A DNA stretch of 6,422 nt from CAYFJO01 sp964343305 (lineage in GTDB: Bacteria; Planctomycetota; Planctomycetia; Pirellulales; Pirellulaceae), in assembly GCA_964343305.1 (NCBI GenBank), contig CAYFJO010000566.1, forward strand, positions 1-6,422, in the 5' to 3' direction. The notes beneath the pieces were generated by a model. That model ran no database searches and was not told the DNA's origin. It was given only the letters and a program-made list of their open reading frames with translations. Every line of letters starts with the position of its first letter. Positions within the stretch are counted from its first letter, which is position 1. Both the position numbers and the translations under genes were made by a program. Of this stretch, positions 1 to 6,422 are shown one piece after another.

Positions 1-2
1 CA

Positions 3-77
3 CCATTCCGAGATATCCACAAACGCCTCACGCTGCGCATAGAATGGGGAACTACAAGCGAGGCGATACAATCATGA
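3..77 (+). other. Possible 3' tail of an upstream gene overlapping the sulfatase start
   Basis: Reading frame 3 is open from the window edge to a TGA at 75-77 (24 codons). That TGA overlaps the sulfatase ATG at 74 as ATGA, the 4-bp overlap typical of translationally coupled operon genes. The peptide (ending EWGTTSEAIQS) has no family I recognise, and 24 codons can stay open by chance. Frame 1 is also open for 13 codons, to a TAG at 40-42, so the call is tentative. Otherwise no promoter or RNA feature is visible before the sulfatase. Confidence 0.25.
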
Positions 78-1492
78 AAAACATTTTCACTTTGTTAGGT
101 CGGGTTTGTTTGGTACTGTTTTTTGTTGGGCCAGCAGCCGCTGAAGAGCGGCCAAACGTCCTGTTCATTCTCGTAGACGATCTAGGCTGGAGCGATGTCG
201 CGTACAACGGAAGCCGTGTGTATGAGACTCCGCATATCGACCGGCTGGCCATGCAGGGCATGGTGCTGACCGACTTCTATTCGGCGGGACCTGTTTGTTC
301 GCCGACACGCGCGTCGATTTTGACGGGCAAGGCTCCCGCGCGGTCGGGACTCACGACATGGCTGTACACACCAGAAAGAGATCCCCCGTTTATTGCGCAT
401 CACTTGCTGCTGAAAGAGTTCACGATCGCCGAAGCGCTGAGCGAAGCGGGCTATGCGACCGGCTACTTTGGCAAATGGCATTTGGGTTACAAGCGTCAGC
501 ACTGGGCCGCGCATCAGGGTTTTGGGACGGCGAAGGGCGGGATTGATTCGCCGCATGCGTGGAAACTGGCGTGGCCGGATCGGGATCCGCCGCTGCCCGA
601 AAAACACACGCGATTCTTCAGTCCGTATCACATGACGCACCTCGACAACGGCCCCGACGGCGAGTATCTCACCGAACGACTAACAAACGAGACGATCGCG
701 TTCATCGAGCAATACCGTGATTCGAAGAGCGGCAATGAGAAGCCGTTCTTCGCGTTTCTCTCGTTCCATACAGTGCATACTCCGCTGCAGCCGAAGCCGA
801 AAAAGATCGACAAATACAAAAAGAAGATCGCTGCGCTCGGTCTGGGCGGCAAGCAGGAAGAAGACCGCCACGAAAAGGCGTTTCAGAACAACGCGGCTTA
901 CGCGGGCATGGTCGAGCATATGGACGAGAATGTCGGCCGCCTGCTCCGCCGGCTCGACGAGTTGAAGCTGAGCGACAACACGATCGTGGTCTGGACATCG
1001 GACAACGGCGGCAAGGGGTCGGTGACATCGAACCTGCCGCTGCGAGGCATGAAGCACAATCTGTACGAAGGTGGCATCCGTGTGCCGACAATCGTCCGCT
1101 GGCCGGGCCGCATTGCATCGGGAAGCCGCAATTCGACGCCACTGGTTAGCACCGACTTCTATCCGACACTGCTGCAATTGACCGGCTGTGCGCCGCGGAA
1201 GAATCAACACGTAGACGGCGTCAGCTTCAGCGATGTGTTGCTGGGCGAGCGTGACACGGTCGATCGTGACTCGCTCTACTGGCACTACCCACACAACCGC
1301 CACGAGGCTGCTGTGCGAGAAGGCCGCTACAAGCTGTTGCACCGCTTCAAGGACGACCACGTCGAGTTGTACGATCTCGAAACGGATATCGGAGAACAAA
1401 AAGATGTTAGCCACCAGCAGCCGAAACGGACGGCTCGGATGCTTGGCAAGTTGAAGCAGTGGCAACAGACCGTCGGTGCGCGATTTGATTAG
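74..1492 (+). CDS. Secreted formylglycine-dependent sulfatase (arylsulfatase family, S1 type)
   Basis: Predicted to hydrolyse sulfate esters, probably on a sulfated polysaccharide, outside the cytoplasm; the substrate cannot be read from sequence. Residues here count from the ATG at 74 (472 aa). Residues 1-23 look like a signal peptide (basic start, hydrophobic core, cleavage near PAAA/EE). The catalytic set is complete: metal-binding Asp35-Asp36 in VDDLGW; signature CSPTRASILTG with Cys75 (bases 296-298) as the residue oxidised to formylglycine, and Arg79; Lys134/His136 in GKWHLG; His232/His235 in FHTVHTP; Asp310-Asn311 in SDNGG; Lys327 in MKHNLYEGG. The C-terminal part (LYDLETDIGEQKDV) is the usual sulfatase tail, and the length is normal for the family. 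The ATG at 74 is preferred over the in-frame ATG at 44 because it places the signal peptide at the N-terminus and has GAGG at 60-63, 10 nt upstream. Activity needs a formylglycine-generating enzyme or anSME encoded elsewhere. The gene converges on the A2M-like gene across a 24-bp gap. The family is certain; the substrate is unknown. Confidence 0.95.
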   Translation: MKNIFTLLGRVCLVLFFVGPAAAEERPNVLFILVDDLGWSDVAYNGSRVYETPHIDRLAMQGMVLTDFYSAGPVCSPTRASILTGKAPARSGLTTWLYTPERDPPFIAHHLLLKEFTIAEALSEAGYATGYFGKWHLGYKRQHWAAHQGFGTAKGGIDSPHAWKLAWPDRDPPLPEKHTRFFSPYHMTHLDNGPDGEYLTERLTNETIAFIEQYRDSKSGNEKPFFAFLSFHTVHTPLQPKPKKIDKYKKKIAALGLGGKQEEDRHEKAFQNNAAYAGMVEHMDENVGRLLRRLDELKLSDNTIVVWTSDNGGKGSVTSNLPLRGMKHNLYEGGIRVPTIVRWPGRIASGSRNSTPLVSTDFYPTLLQLTGCAPRKNQHVDGVSFSDVLLGERDTVDRDSLYWHYPHNRHEAAVREGRYKLLHRFKDDHVELYDLETDIGEQKDVSHQQPKRTARMLGKLKQWQQTVGARFD

Positions 1493-1516
1493 GGGAATCC
1501 AACAGGTGGCGGCGCG
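1493..1516. other. 24-bp gap between convergent genes
   Basis: The sulfatase stop (TAG, 1490-1492) and the A2M-like stop (TAA on the minus strand, 1517-1519) are separated by 24 bp. No GC-rich hairpin with a T-tract is present for either direction. The only symmetry is ATCCAA (1497-1502) with TTGGAT (1521-1526), 6-bp arms 18 nt apart that reach into the A2M coding end; this is too weak to call a terminator. Confidence 0.5.
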
Positions 1517-4500
1517 TTACTTGGATGTCACTTCGATTGCCAGCGGGTCGGTCCAATGTTTGTGTTCGTCGGTGTAGTACAGGTACGCACGGCTGGCTGG
1601 TCCCCGGTAGGAACCCGGCACTGCGGCGATTAAGCTGATCGGCAACTCCACCCGCTGCTCCGCCTTCAACACTCGCCAATAAAGGATCACTTCGCGCCCT
1701 TTGACTTCGTAGGCTGCGATGCGATTGGCTTTAGCGAGTTCTTTGAGTTGGTCGTGGCGAACTTCCAAGCCGCCGGGGACGCCCACGATGGCGATCGGGT
1801 TGGGGACGTCTTCGTTGGTGCGATTCACAACCACGACATCCGTTTCCGTCACGTTGCCCTCTTCCACCGTTTTGTCTCGCAGCGTCGTGTGCAAGTGCAA
1901 CGAACATTTGTCCGACGAGTTGGGCTTCAAGGTGTTGTAGGACACCGCGACCGAGTAAGGCATTTGCGAACCACCGGTCATTTTCACTTGCACCCGGTGC
2001 TTGCCCGGCGTTAGCAGTTTGGCAAAGCCGCCCAGCTCGATCGCGCCTTGGGTGTCTTTGTCGAACTTCACTGGTTCGCCGACTGGCTTGCCATTCACGA
2101 CCAACTGCAATTGGCCCGGCGACGTGGGTTTCGCGCGGGATTGGTCGTAAGCGACGATGGCCTTCAGGGCAAGGATCGTTGACTGCGTCGACCCAAAACG
2201 GCCGTTCTTGCAAGACTCGGCAAGAAACTTGATCGACTTTTCGACTTCGGACGCGTAACGCGGATTCTTGAGCCACGCCAGCACGGCCAGCGACGTGGCT
2301 TCGATCTTCAGCGCCTGACCGGTGCTGCCGACGACTGAGCGCGTTGCTCCCGCGACAGAACCGTCGTCGGTTTGCAGGCCGGCCAGTTTGTCGAGCATGT
2401 GGTTTTCGCCTTCTCTATCTCCGCCCATCGAAAGGACGTTGGCCGCGAGTGCCATGACGTAGGAGTTCTCCGTTTTTTCAGCGGCTTCGCGAACCCACTG
2501 GACTTCCGTCGAGAGATCTTCCGCGACGCCGGCTTCGAGCAACGCCCAGGTGTTGTAGCTGTTGGAAATCTCAGGCACGGGGACCCAAACATGATACGTG
2601 TGTGTCTTGCGTGGATAGTTGCCCTTGCCGTCGCGTTGATCGAGCAACCACTTTTGGGTTCGTTCGAGCAACGCCCGTTCTACGTGGCGGACCTTAGCCA
2701 TGTCGGTGAATTCCATCAGGCCATACGCGGTCAGCGCGTCGTGTCCGGGATCTTTGCCCCACCATTCGAAGCCGCCGCTCTTGCACTCGTATCCCATCAG
2801 GCGTTCGTAACCCGTTTGCAGGATTTGACTACTCTTTTCGACTAGCGACGGATCGACGCCTTGGTGTGACCTGAAGTACTGCTGTGCCATCACCAGTGGG
2901 TACACAGTTGAACTTGTTTGTTCAAAACAACCTGATGGTTGACGAATCAAACCCTTCAGTCCTTCGGTCAAGCTGGCCAGTGGCGTCGGATAGACGACGA
3001 CACGACCTTCGATGCTGGCGGGAACCAGATCCGCGGGAATCGGGATGTCGTGCGACAACGTATCGCCTGGTGTGACCAATCCGCCCTTGCCGAATTCGAT
3101 TGGGAAACCTTGTGGTTTGACAGTGATGGTGCGCGTCACCTTGTCGGCGTAGGGACCGGCAACGGCGTCGAGTGTCAATTCGGCCAGACCGTTGTGTTGA
3201 CCGACGTTGATTTCGATCAGCCGGCGAATGCGTGAATCCGCGGGCAAGTTGAATGGGGATAGTTGTGAGTTGATGACAAGTAACGCGTGCGAATTGGCAG
3301 TCAGCCGCGTCTGATCAATCGCGGCGTCCATGGAATTGATAATGCCGATTGGCAAACGAATCTTGTCGCCAGCAGTGACTTCGAGCGGAAACTTGGGCTC
3401 GACGTAAAACGGCTCGACGGACTCGATGTTAGTCGTGCCGCTTCCCAACACGCCGCTCGATGTAAACGCATCGGCCGCGACTCGGAAGCTGGTCACCGAG
3501 TCGTTGAGGCCGAATTCAACAGTTGCCTTGCCCTCTTCGTTGGTCTTCACGCCAGCGTGCCAGAACAGCGTTTCGGTAAAATCGCTACGCTGACCAGGCT
3601 CGCGGTTTTTTCGAACCTGGTGGGCATAGACGCGCACGGTAACGAAGTCATTTCGCCTTTGTGGGATGCGAGCTTTCCGACGTGCAAAGGCATTGCCAGC
3701 CTGTGCGAGATCGGCTTTTTTTAATGCGTCCGACAGTCGTTCTCGTTCGCCCAGAACTTCGGCATCGTCAAACTCGTTTTGCCGCTGCGCTTCTTTCTTC
3801 TGGGGTTTCGCTGGTGGAGGTGCCTGCACTACTGGCGCCGCGGCAGCATCCGGTTGTGGTGCCTCGTCAACCGCGAGGACTGGTTGTTCGAGTTGGAGTT
3901 CGTCTATGACGATGCCATTTTCGTTGAGGTCCCGTATTACAGCGCCTCGACGAATCAAGTCGTGGTCAGCGCCTTTCGCTTCGGCAGCGGACAGCACAGT
4001 CACGAGGTCCAGTTGGCTGGCCATTTTTAGACCAAGCACTCGCCGTCCTAGGTCACCTTGTTTATCGAGAAACTTCGCGGTCTCGACGAACGCAAACCTT
4101 CGCCAGCCTTGCGTTCCCAACAACAGATCGACGGACAATGCCGCCTTGTCGTTGTTGGGATCAAGATACACGTGCGCGTCCGCCAGTTCCTTGACATCGT
4201 TTTCCAACAACACCATGACGGGCAAACGTGGCGATTGTTCACGCTTTTCGATCATTTCGATCACGCTGTCGTCGGCCACCGTTACGCCAACAACGCCGCT
4301 GACGGGTTTGCCGTCTTGGTCGGTGGTTTCGATCGTGAGTGAGGCTTTGCCGCCGGGTGTGTATTGTTCGGCGTCGGCCGTGATCTTGACGTTGATGGTC
4401 TCGGCCGGCTTGCGGAACACCAATCGCTCGGCCATCGGTTGGCCTTTGTCATTCCACACGGTGGCCAGGAGAACGCCGGTGGCCCAATCCGGAGCCTTCA

Positions 4501-5728
4501 ACTGAATCGTGCCGTTGCCATATTTGAGAGTCAGTTTCTTGCGAGCGAGCGTCTGCTCTCGTTTGTTGAGCGTGACGGTGATCGGATGCGCAACCCCACC
4601 GTCCACACGCACCGTGACAAACTCGTCGTGATTGAAAACGTCCTTAGTAGCACGTAGCGTGACACCCGACGCTTTTGCTGTGGGCAGATCGTAACGTGTG
4701 TTAATGCCGCTGGGCTCGGTGATCTTGAGTTGATACTTTTTGCCCGCCTGGGGTGTGATCGCAAATCGGCCGCGGCCTTCGTGTTCGCTGCGGAAAGTTG
4801 CCACTTCCTTGCCGTCTTGATCGACGACGACTCCGGCCAAATCGGCTGGCTTACGAGCGGGAGTGAAGGCTTCGAAGTATACGCGGTTTTCACGTTCTGC
4901 AATCAAGTCGCCCCCTTCGGGATACATCGTGAGATCGACGGTCTGCAGCAGAATCGGAATCGTCTTGCTGGCGGTTTCCACGACGCCTCCGTCTTCGATC
5001 GCCAGTGCCAGCGTGCCTTCGCCTCGACGGATGTCCACAGGCAACGCGAATCGTGCGACGCAGTTGCCGTCTTTGTCGATGGTGGTTTGACTTCGGTGAA
5101 CTTCCGCGCCATCGACGCGTGCCGTGACCGTAACCTTCGCACCGGATGGAACTCCACCCTCGGCGCGCTCGGTGTGCAGCGTCGCGACCGCTTCATCGCC
5201 TGGCCCGTATCCGTCGCGGAGGAATTTGATCTGGTTTTTCAGGCGCGGTGCGCGGTAGACGCGAATGCCGAATTTGCGTTCCGCCGGCGCGAAACCTGTC
5301 CAGGGATGGCTCACGCGAATCGTGTACTCGCCGCCGGGCAACGTCGGAGGAATCTCCCAACTGAACCCCGCCACGCTGTCTTCAATTTTCGATTGGCCGC
5401 CCGCGACCGTGTCACCTTTGGGGCCGATAATCTCGGTGGCAAGGGACACTTGCGGGTTGCTTGCCAGCGGTTTGTGGTTCCCCTGGTGCAACACAACGCT
5501 GCGAACGTACACTCGTTCGCCCGGCCGATAGATTTGCTTGTCCGTGCTCACGTGAGTGAGATAGCGCTGGCTGCCGCCGAGGATCTGCGTCGAAACGATT
5601 TTCAGGGGATCTTTTGCCTCTTCTGCATCCGGCCCCGCGCCCGTCGCCACCATGTGCAGTAGCATGCTGCCGCAAATGAGAACTGCAAGTGTGACACAAA
5701 TCGCAACGACTTTTGGTCGGTAGGACAT
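1517..5728 (-). CDS. Alpha-2-macroglobulin-like protein with intact thioester motif
   Basis: Bacterial homologue of A2M/complement C3, 1403 aa. By family analogy it is an extracytoplasmic protease trap: cleavage of a bait segment exposes an internal thioester that captures the attacker. Residues 7-28 are a hydrophobic signal or anchor; LICG at 17-20 is a poor lipobox, so a lipoprotein is doubtful. Approximate domains: MG2 55-155 (DKQIYRPGERVYVRSVVL), further macroglobulin-type beta domains 160-440, an MG6-like part from 445 with LLLGTQGWRRF at 536-546, a bait-like linker 620-715, the A2M/MG7 domain 716-800 (TETLFWHAGVKTN), a thioester domain about 910-1200, and a receptor-binding-like beta domain to the end. 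The thioester motif is PSGCFEQTSS with Cys934 and Gln937 (bases 2918-2929); CxEQ rather than CGEQ is common in bacteria. It is shorter than many bacterial A2Ms (about 1600 or more). A strong Shine-Dalgarno lies 8 nt before the ATG. No penicillin-binding protein 1C gene, the frequent partner in proteobacteria, is visible. Protease inhibition is inferred; family membership is secure. Confidence 0.93.
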   Translation of the reverse strand: MSYRPKVVAICVTLAVLICGSMLLHMVATGAGPDAEEAKDPLKIVSTQILGGSQRYLTHVSTDKQIYRPGERVYVRSVVLHQGNHKPLASNPQVSLATEIIGPKGDTVAGGQSKIEDSVAGFSWEIPPTLPGGEYTIRVSHPWTGFAPAERKFGIRVYRAPRLKNQIKFLRDGYGPGDEAVATLHTERAEGGVPSGAKVTVTARVDGAEVHRSQTTIDKDGNCVARFALPVDIRRGEGTLALAIEDGGVVETASKTIPILLQTVDLTMYPEGGDLIAERENRVYFEAFTPARKPADLAGVVVDQDGKEVATFRSEHEGRGRFAITPQAGKKYQLKITEPSGINTRYDLPTAKASGVTLRATKDVFNHDEFVTVRVDGGVAHPITVTLNKREQTLARKKLTLKYGNGTIQLKAPDWATGVLLATVWNDKGQPMAERLVFRKPAETINVKITADAEQYTPGGKASLTIETTDQDGKPVSGVVGVTVADDSVIEMIEKREQSPRLPVMVLLENDVKELADAHVYLDPNNDKAALSVDLLLGTQGWRRFAFVETAKFLDKQGDLGRRVLGLKMASQLDLVTVLSAAEAKGADHDLIRRGAVIRDLNENGIVIDELQLEQPVLAVDEAPQPDAAAAPVVQAPPPAKPQKKEAQRQNEFDDAEVLGERERLSDALKKADLAQAGNAFARRKARIPQRRNDFVTVRVYAHQVRKNREPGQRSDFTETLFWHAGVKTNEEGKATVEFGLNDSVTSFRVAADAFTSSGVLGSGTTNIESVEPFYVEPKFPLEVTAGDKIRLPIGIINSMDAAIDQTRLTANSHALLVINSQLSPFNLPADSRIRRLIEINVGQHNGLAELTLDAVAGPYADKVTRTITVKPQGFPIEFGKGGLVTPGDTLSHDIPIPADLVPASIEGRVVVYPTPLASLTEGLKGLIRQPSGCFEQTSSTVYPLVMAQQYFRSHQGVDPSLVEKSSQILQTGYERLMGYECKSGGFEWWGKDPGHDALTAYGLMEFTDMAKVRHVERALLERTQKWLLDQRDGKGNYPRKTHTYHVWVPVPEISNSYNTWALLEAGVAEDLSTEVQWVREAAEKTENSYVMALAANVLSMGGDREGENHMLDKLAGLQTDDGSVAGATRSVVGSTGQALKIEATSLAVLAWLKNPRYASEVEKSIKFLAESCKNGRFGSTQSTILALKAIVAYDQSRAKPTSPGQLQLVVNGKPVGEPVKFDKDTQGAIELGGFAKLLTPGKHRVQVKMTGGSQMPYSVAVSYNTLKPNSSDKCSLHLHTTLRDKTVEEGNVTETDVVVVNRTNEDVPNPIAIVGVPGGLEVRHDQLKELAKANRIAAYEVKGREVILYWRVLKAEQRVELPISLIAAVPGSYRGPASRAYLYYTDEHKHWTDPLAIEVTSK
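2918..2929 (-). other. Thioester motif codons (Cys934-Phe-Glu-Gln937)
   Basis: Read on the minus strand, bases 2929 to 2918 encode Cys-Phe-Glu-Gln within PSGCFEQTSSTVYPL. In A2M/C3 proteins the Cys thiol and the Gln side chain form the reactive beta-cysteinyl-gamma-glutamyl thioester. Both required residues are present, so the protein is predicted to be thioester-competent, unlike the family members that have lost the Cys. The variable third position is Phe here. Confidence 0.88.
3581..3865 (-). other. Bait-like, low-complexity, arginine-rich segment of the A2M-like protein
   Basis: This encodes residues about 622-716, between the MG6-like region and the A2M/MG7 domain, the place where the protease-sensitive bait lies in A2M proteins. 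Three parts can be seen: an Ala/Pro/Gln-rich stretch (AAAAPVVQAPPPAKPQ), a strongly charged probable helix (EVLGERERLSDALKKADLAQ), and a basic run (FARRKARIPQRRND, then VRKNREPGQRSD). The dense Arg/Lys would suit trypsin-like proteases. The role as bait is inferred from position and composition; it could also be only a flexible hinge. Boundaries are approximate, and part of 694-703 (DFVTVRVYAH) may be a beta strand rather than linker. Confidence 0.55.
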
Positions 5729-5736
5729 CAGAGAAT

Positions 5737-5746
5737 CTCCTTTTTT
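5737..5746 (-). promoter_or_regulatory. Strong Shine-Dalgarno of the A2M-like gene
   Basis: Read on the minus strand this is AAAAAAGGAG, ending 8 nt before the ATG at 5728. The strong match and ideal spacing support this start, which also begins a signal sequence. Confidence 0.8.
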
Positions 5747-5757
5747 GGATAGGCAAT

Positions 5758-5773
5758 AGCCAGGGGGGTGGCT
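5758..5773 (-). repeat. Short inverted repeat in the A2M-like gene leader
   Basis: AGCCA (5758-5762) and TGGCT (5769-5773) are perfect 5-bp arms around a run of six G (six C in the A2M transcript). In the mRNA this would be a small hairpin ending about 11 nt upstream of the Shine-Dalgarno. The arms are short, no U-tract follows, and an overlapping pairing (GCCAG 5759-5763 with CTGGC 5772-5776) is equally possible. It may affect translation or be chance. Confidence 0.35.
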
Positions 5774-5889
5774 GGCATGTCTTTAGCCGTGCAGTTTCTG
5801 ACGAAAGATGTCGCAAAATGGTTCCGCCGGCCGATTCGATATTCTTCTGGCCCCGCACGTCCATTAAGATGCAAGAGTCACTGGGAGAT

Positions 5890-5895
5890 AAAGGA
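5890..5895 (+). promoter_or_regulatory. Shine-Dalgarno of the beta-propeller gene; decides the start
   Basis: AAAGGA lies 9 nt before the ATG at 5905. An alternative in-frame ATG at 5869 has no such site and would place 12 mostly polar residues before the signal peptide, so 5905 is preferred. Confidence 0.7.
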
Positions 5896-5904
5896 TTCCA
5901 AATC

Positions 5905-6422
5905 ATGCGTTGTTGTTTGGTTTTGCTGAGCCTTGCTGGGAGTCTGATGTTTTCAGCGTGCGACGATGACATGCCGAAGTCTGCTCCGGCTCAAGCGATT
6001 GAGCCAGCGATTAAGCAAACGCCAGTTCCTGCGGCGCAGCCTGCGAGTTCTGATCCGCTTTGGCCACGATGGAGCGGCCCCGCTGGTGACATGATTTCGC
6101 GCGAAACAGGCTGGAATTCGAATTGGAACCAGACGCCGCCAAAGGTCGTTTGGCAAGCCGAGATTGGGACGGGTTTTAGCAGCGTTTCGGTCGACCGCGA
6201 TCACCTCTATACGATGGGCAACGTTGGCGGCAAGGACTTTGTTTATTGCCTGCTGGTGGTCAACGGCGAGTTCGCTTGGAAGCACTCGTACGAGTGCGGC
6301 CTGGTCGACAATCTGCACGAAGGCGGTCCAAGTGCGACACCGACGATTGATGAAGATCGCGTCTTTACGGTCAGCAAGGAAGGGCATTTGTTTTGTTGCG
6401 ACGCCTTGAAGGGCGACGTTTT
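5905..6422 (+). CDS. PQQ-like beta-propeller lipoprotein, N-terminal part (runs off the window)
   Basis: Only the first 172 residues are present; the gene continues past the right edge. Residues 1-18 are a hydrophobic signal, followed by a likely lipobox (FSAC) with Cys19 as the lipid-modified residue and Asp-Asp-Asp at +2 to +4. Residues 23-52 form a Pro/Ala/Gln-rich linker. The propeller begins at WPRWSGPAGD (53-62), followed by ISRETGW, VVWQAEIGTGFSSVSV, a first blade (YTMGNVGGKDFVYCL, then WKHSY), EGGPSATPTIDEDRVFT and a second blade start (GHLFCCDALKGDV). This matches the PQQ-binding-like/BamB-like repeat proteins abundant in planctomycetes. The usual DAATG turn of blade one reads LVVNG here. 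The family often acts as a scaffold or dehydrogenase-like propeller, but no catalytic role or PQQ binding can be claimed from this fragment. The ATG at 5905 is chosen because AAAGGA lies 9 nt upstream and it puts the signal peptide first. It is transcribed divergently from the A2M-like gene. Confidence 0.85.
   Translation, partial: MRCCLVLLSLAGSLMFSACDDDMPKSAPAQAIEPAIKQTPVPAAQPASSDPLWPRWSGPAGDMISRETGWNSNWNQTPPKVVWQAEIGTGFSSVSVDRDHLYTMGNVGGKDFVYCLLVVNGEFAWKHSYECGLVDNLHEGGPSATPTIDEDRVFTVSKEGHLFCCDALKGDV

Larger units (their letters stand above)
5729..5904. promoter_or_regulatory. Divergent intergenic region between A2M-like and propeller genes
   Basis: This 176-bp spacer holds the 5' regions of two divergent genes, so both promoters should lie here unless one is internal to the opposite gene. 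No convincing -35/-10 pair was found. A TATTCT at 5840-5845 resembles a -10 box but lacks a partner at the right distance. Both Shine-Dalgarno sites and one short inverted repeat are present. Around 5824-5834 there is a CG-rich palindromic patch (GCCGGC overlapping CGGCCG) that could be chance at this GC content. Confidence 0.5.

Noticed and set aside
44..73. ATG at 44 as the sulfatase start
   Set aside because: It has no Shine-Dalgarno and would put ten polar residues before the signal peptide; the ATG at 74 fits better.
680..1465. A 261-codon minus-strand open frame opposite the sulfatase
   Set aside because: The plus-strand sulfatase has all catalytic motifs in this region; the antisense product has no family features.
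4730..5662. A 310-codon open frame on the plus strand, antisense to the A2M-like gene, and a 279-codon one at 3666-4505
   Set aside because: Both lie wholly inside a gene with clear domain homology on the other strand. Their products are Arg/Ser/Ala-rich with no recognisable motif, as expected of shadow frames in GC-rich DNA.
5669..5680. Lipobox in the A2M-like protein (LICG, residues 17-20)
   Set aside because: Ile precedes the Cys where Gly, Ala or Ser is needed, and the hydrophobic stretch continues past it.
5824..5834. Overlapping GCCGGC/CGGCCG palindromes as an operator
   Set aside because: Short GC palindromes are expected by chance at this base composition, and no second copy is seen nearby.
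5840..5845. TATTCT as a sigma-70 -10 box for the propeller gene
   Set aside because: No TTGACA-like element is found 16-18 bp upstream, and planctomycete promoters are poorly defined.
5869..5904. ATG at 5869 as the start of the propeller gene
   Set aside because: No ribosome-binding site precedes it, and the extra residues would displace the lipoprotein signal from the N-terminus.

Overview
The window most likely comes from a planctomycete (Pirellula/Rhodopirellula-like). This is inferred from family content and moderate-to-high GC, since no rRNA or other phylogenetic marker is present. Three exported-protein genes fill almost all of it: a formylglycine-type sulfatase, a large alpha-2-macroglobulin (A2M)-like protein, and the start of a PQQ-type beta-propeller lipoprotein. 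All three belong to families that are expanded in planctomycetes, and their motif wording (CSPTRASILTG; GPSATPT) fits that group.

Layout. Positions 1-73 are a short leader that may carry the tail of an upstream gene. A sulfatase runs rightward from 74 to 1492. After a 24-bp gap the A2M-like gene runs leftward (1517-5728, complement), so these two genes are convergent. A 176-bp spacer (5729-5904) separates the A2M gene from the rightward propeller gene, which starts at 5905 and runs off the right edge. The spacer must hold the 5' regions of two divergent genes. It carries a good Shine-Dalgarno sequence for each, plus a small hairpin with a C-rich loop in the A2M leader.

Function. All three proteins carry N-terminal export signals, so they should act in the periplasm or at the cell surface. 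The sulfatase probably removes sulfate esters from polysaccharides. The A2M-like protein keeps a complete internal thioester motif (GCFEQ) after a low-complexity, arginine-rich bait-like segment, which is the layout of a protease-triggered covalent trap. The propeller protein has no assignable substrate. Nothing shows the three working as one system: they sit in three separate transcriptional orientations. No mobile element, CRISPR array, tRNA, rRNA or recognisable riboswitch was seen. The most interesting object is the A2M-like protein, a member of a known superfamily whose bait region and genomic setting (no adjacent penicillin-binding protein 1C within the window) merit a closer look.
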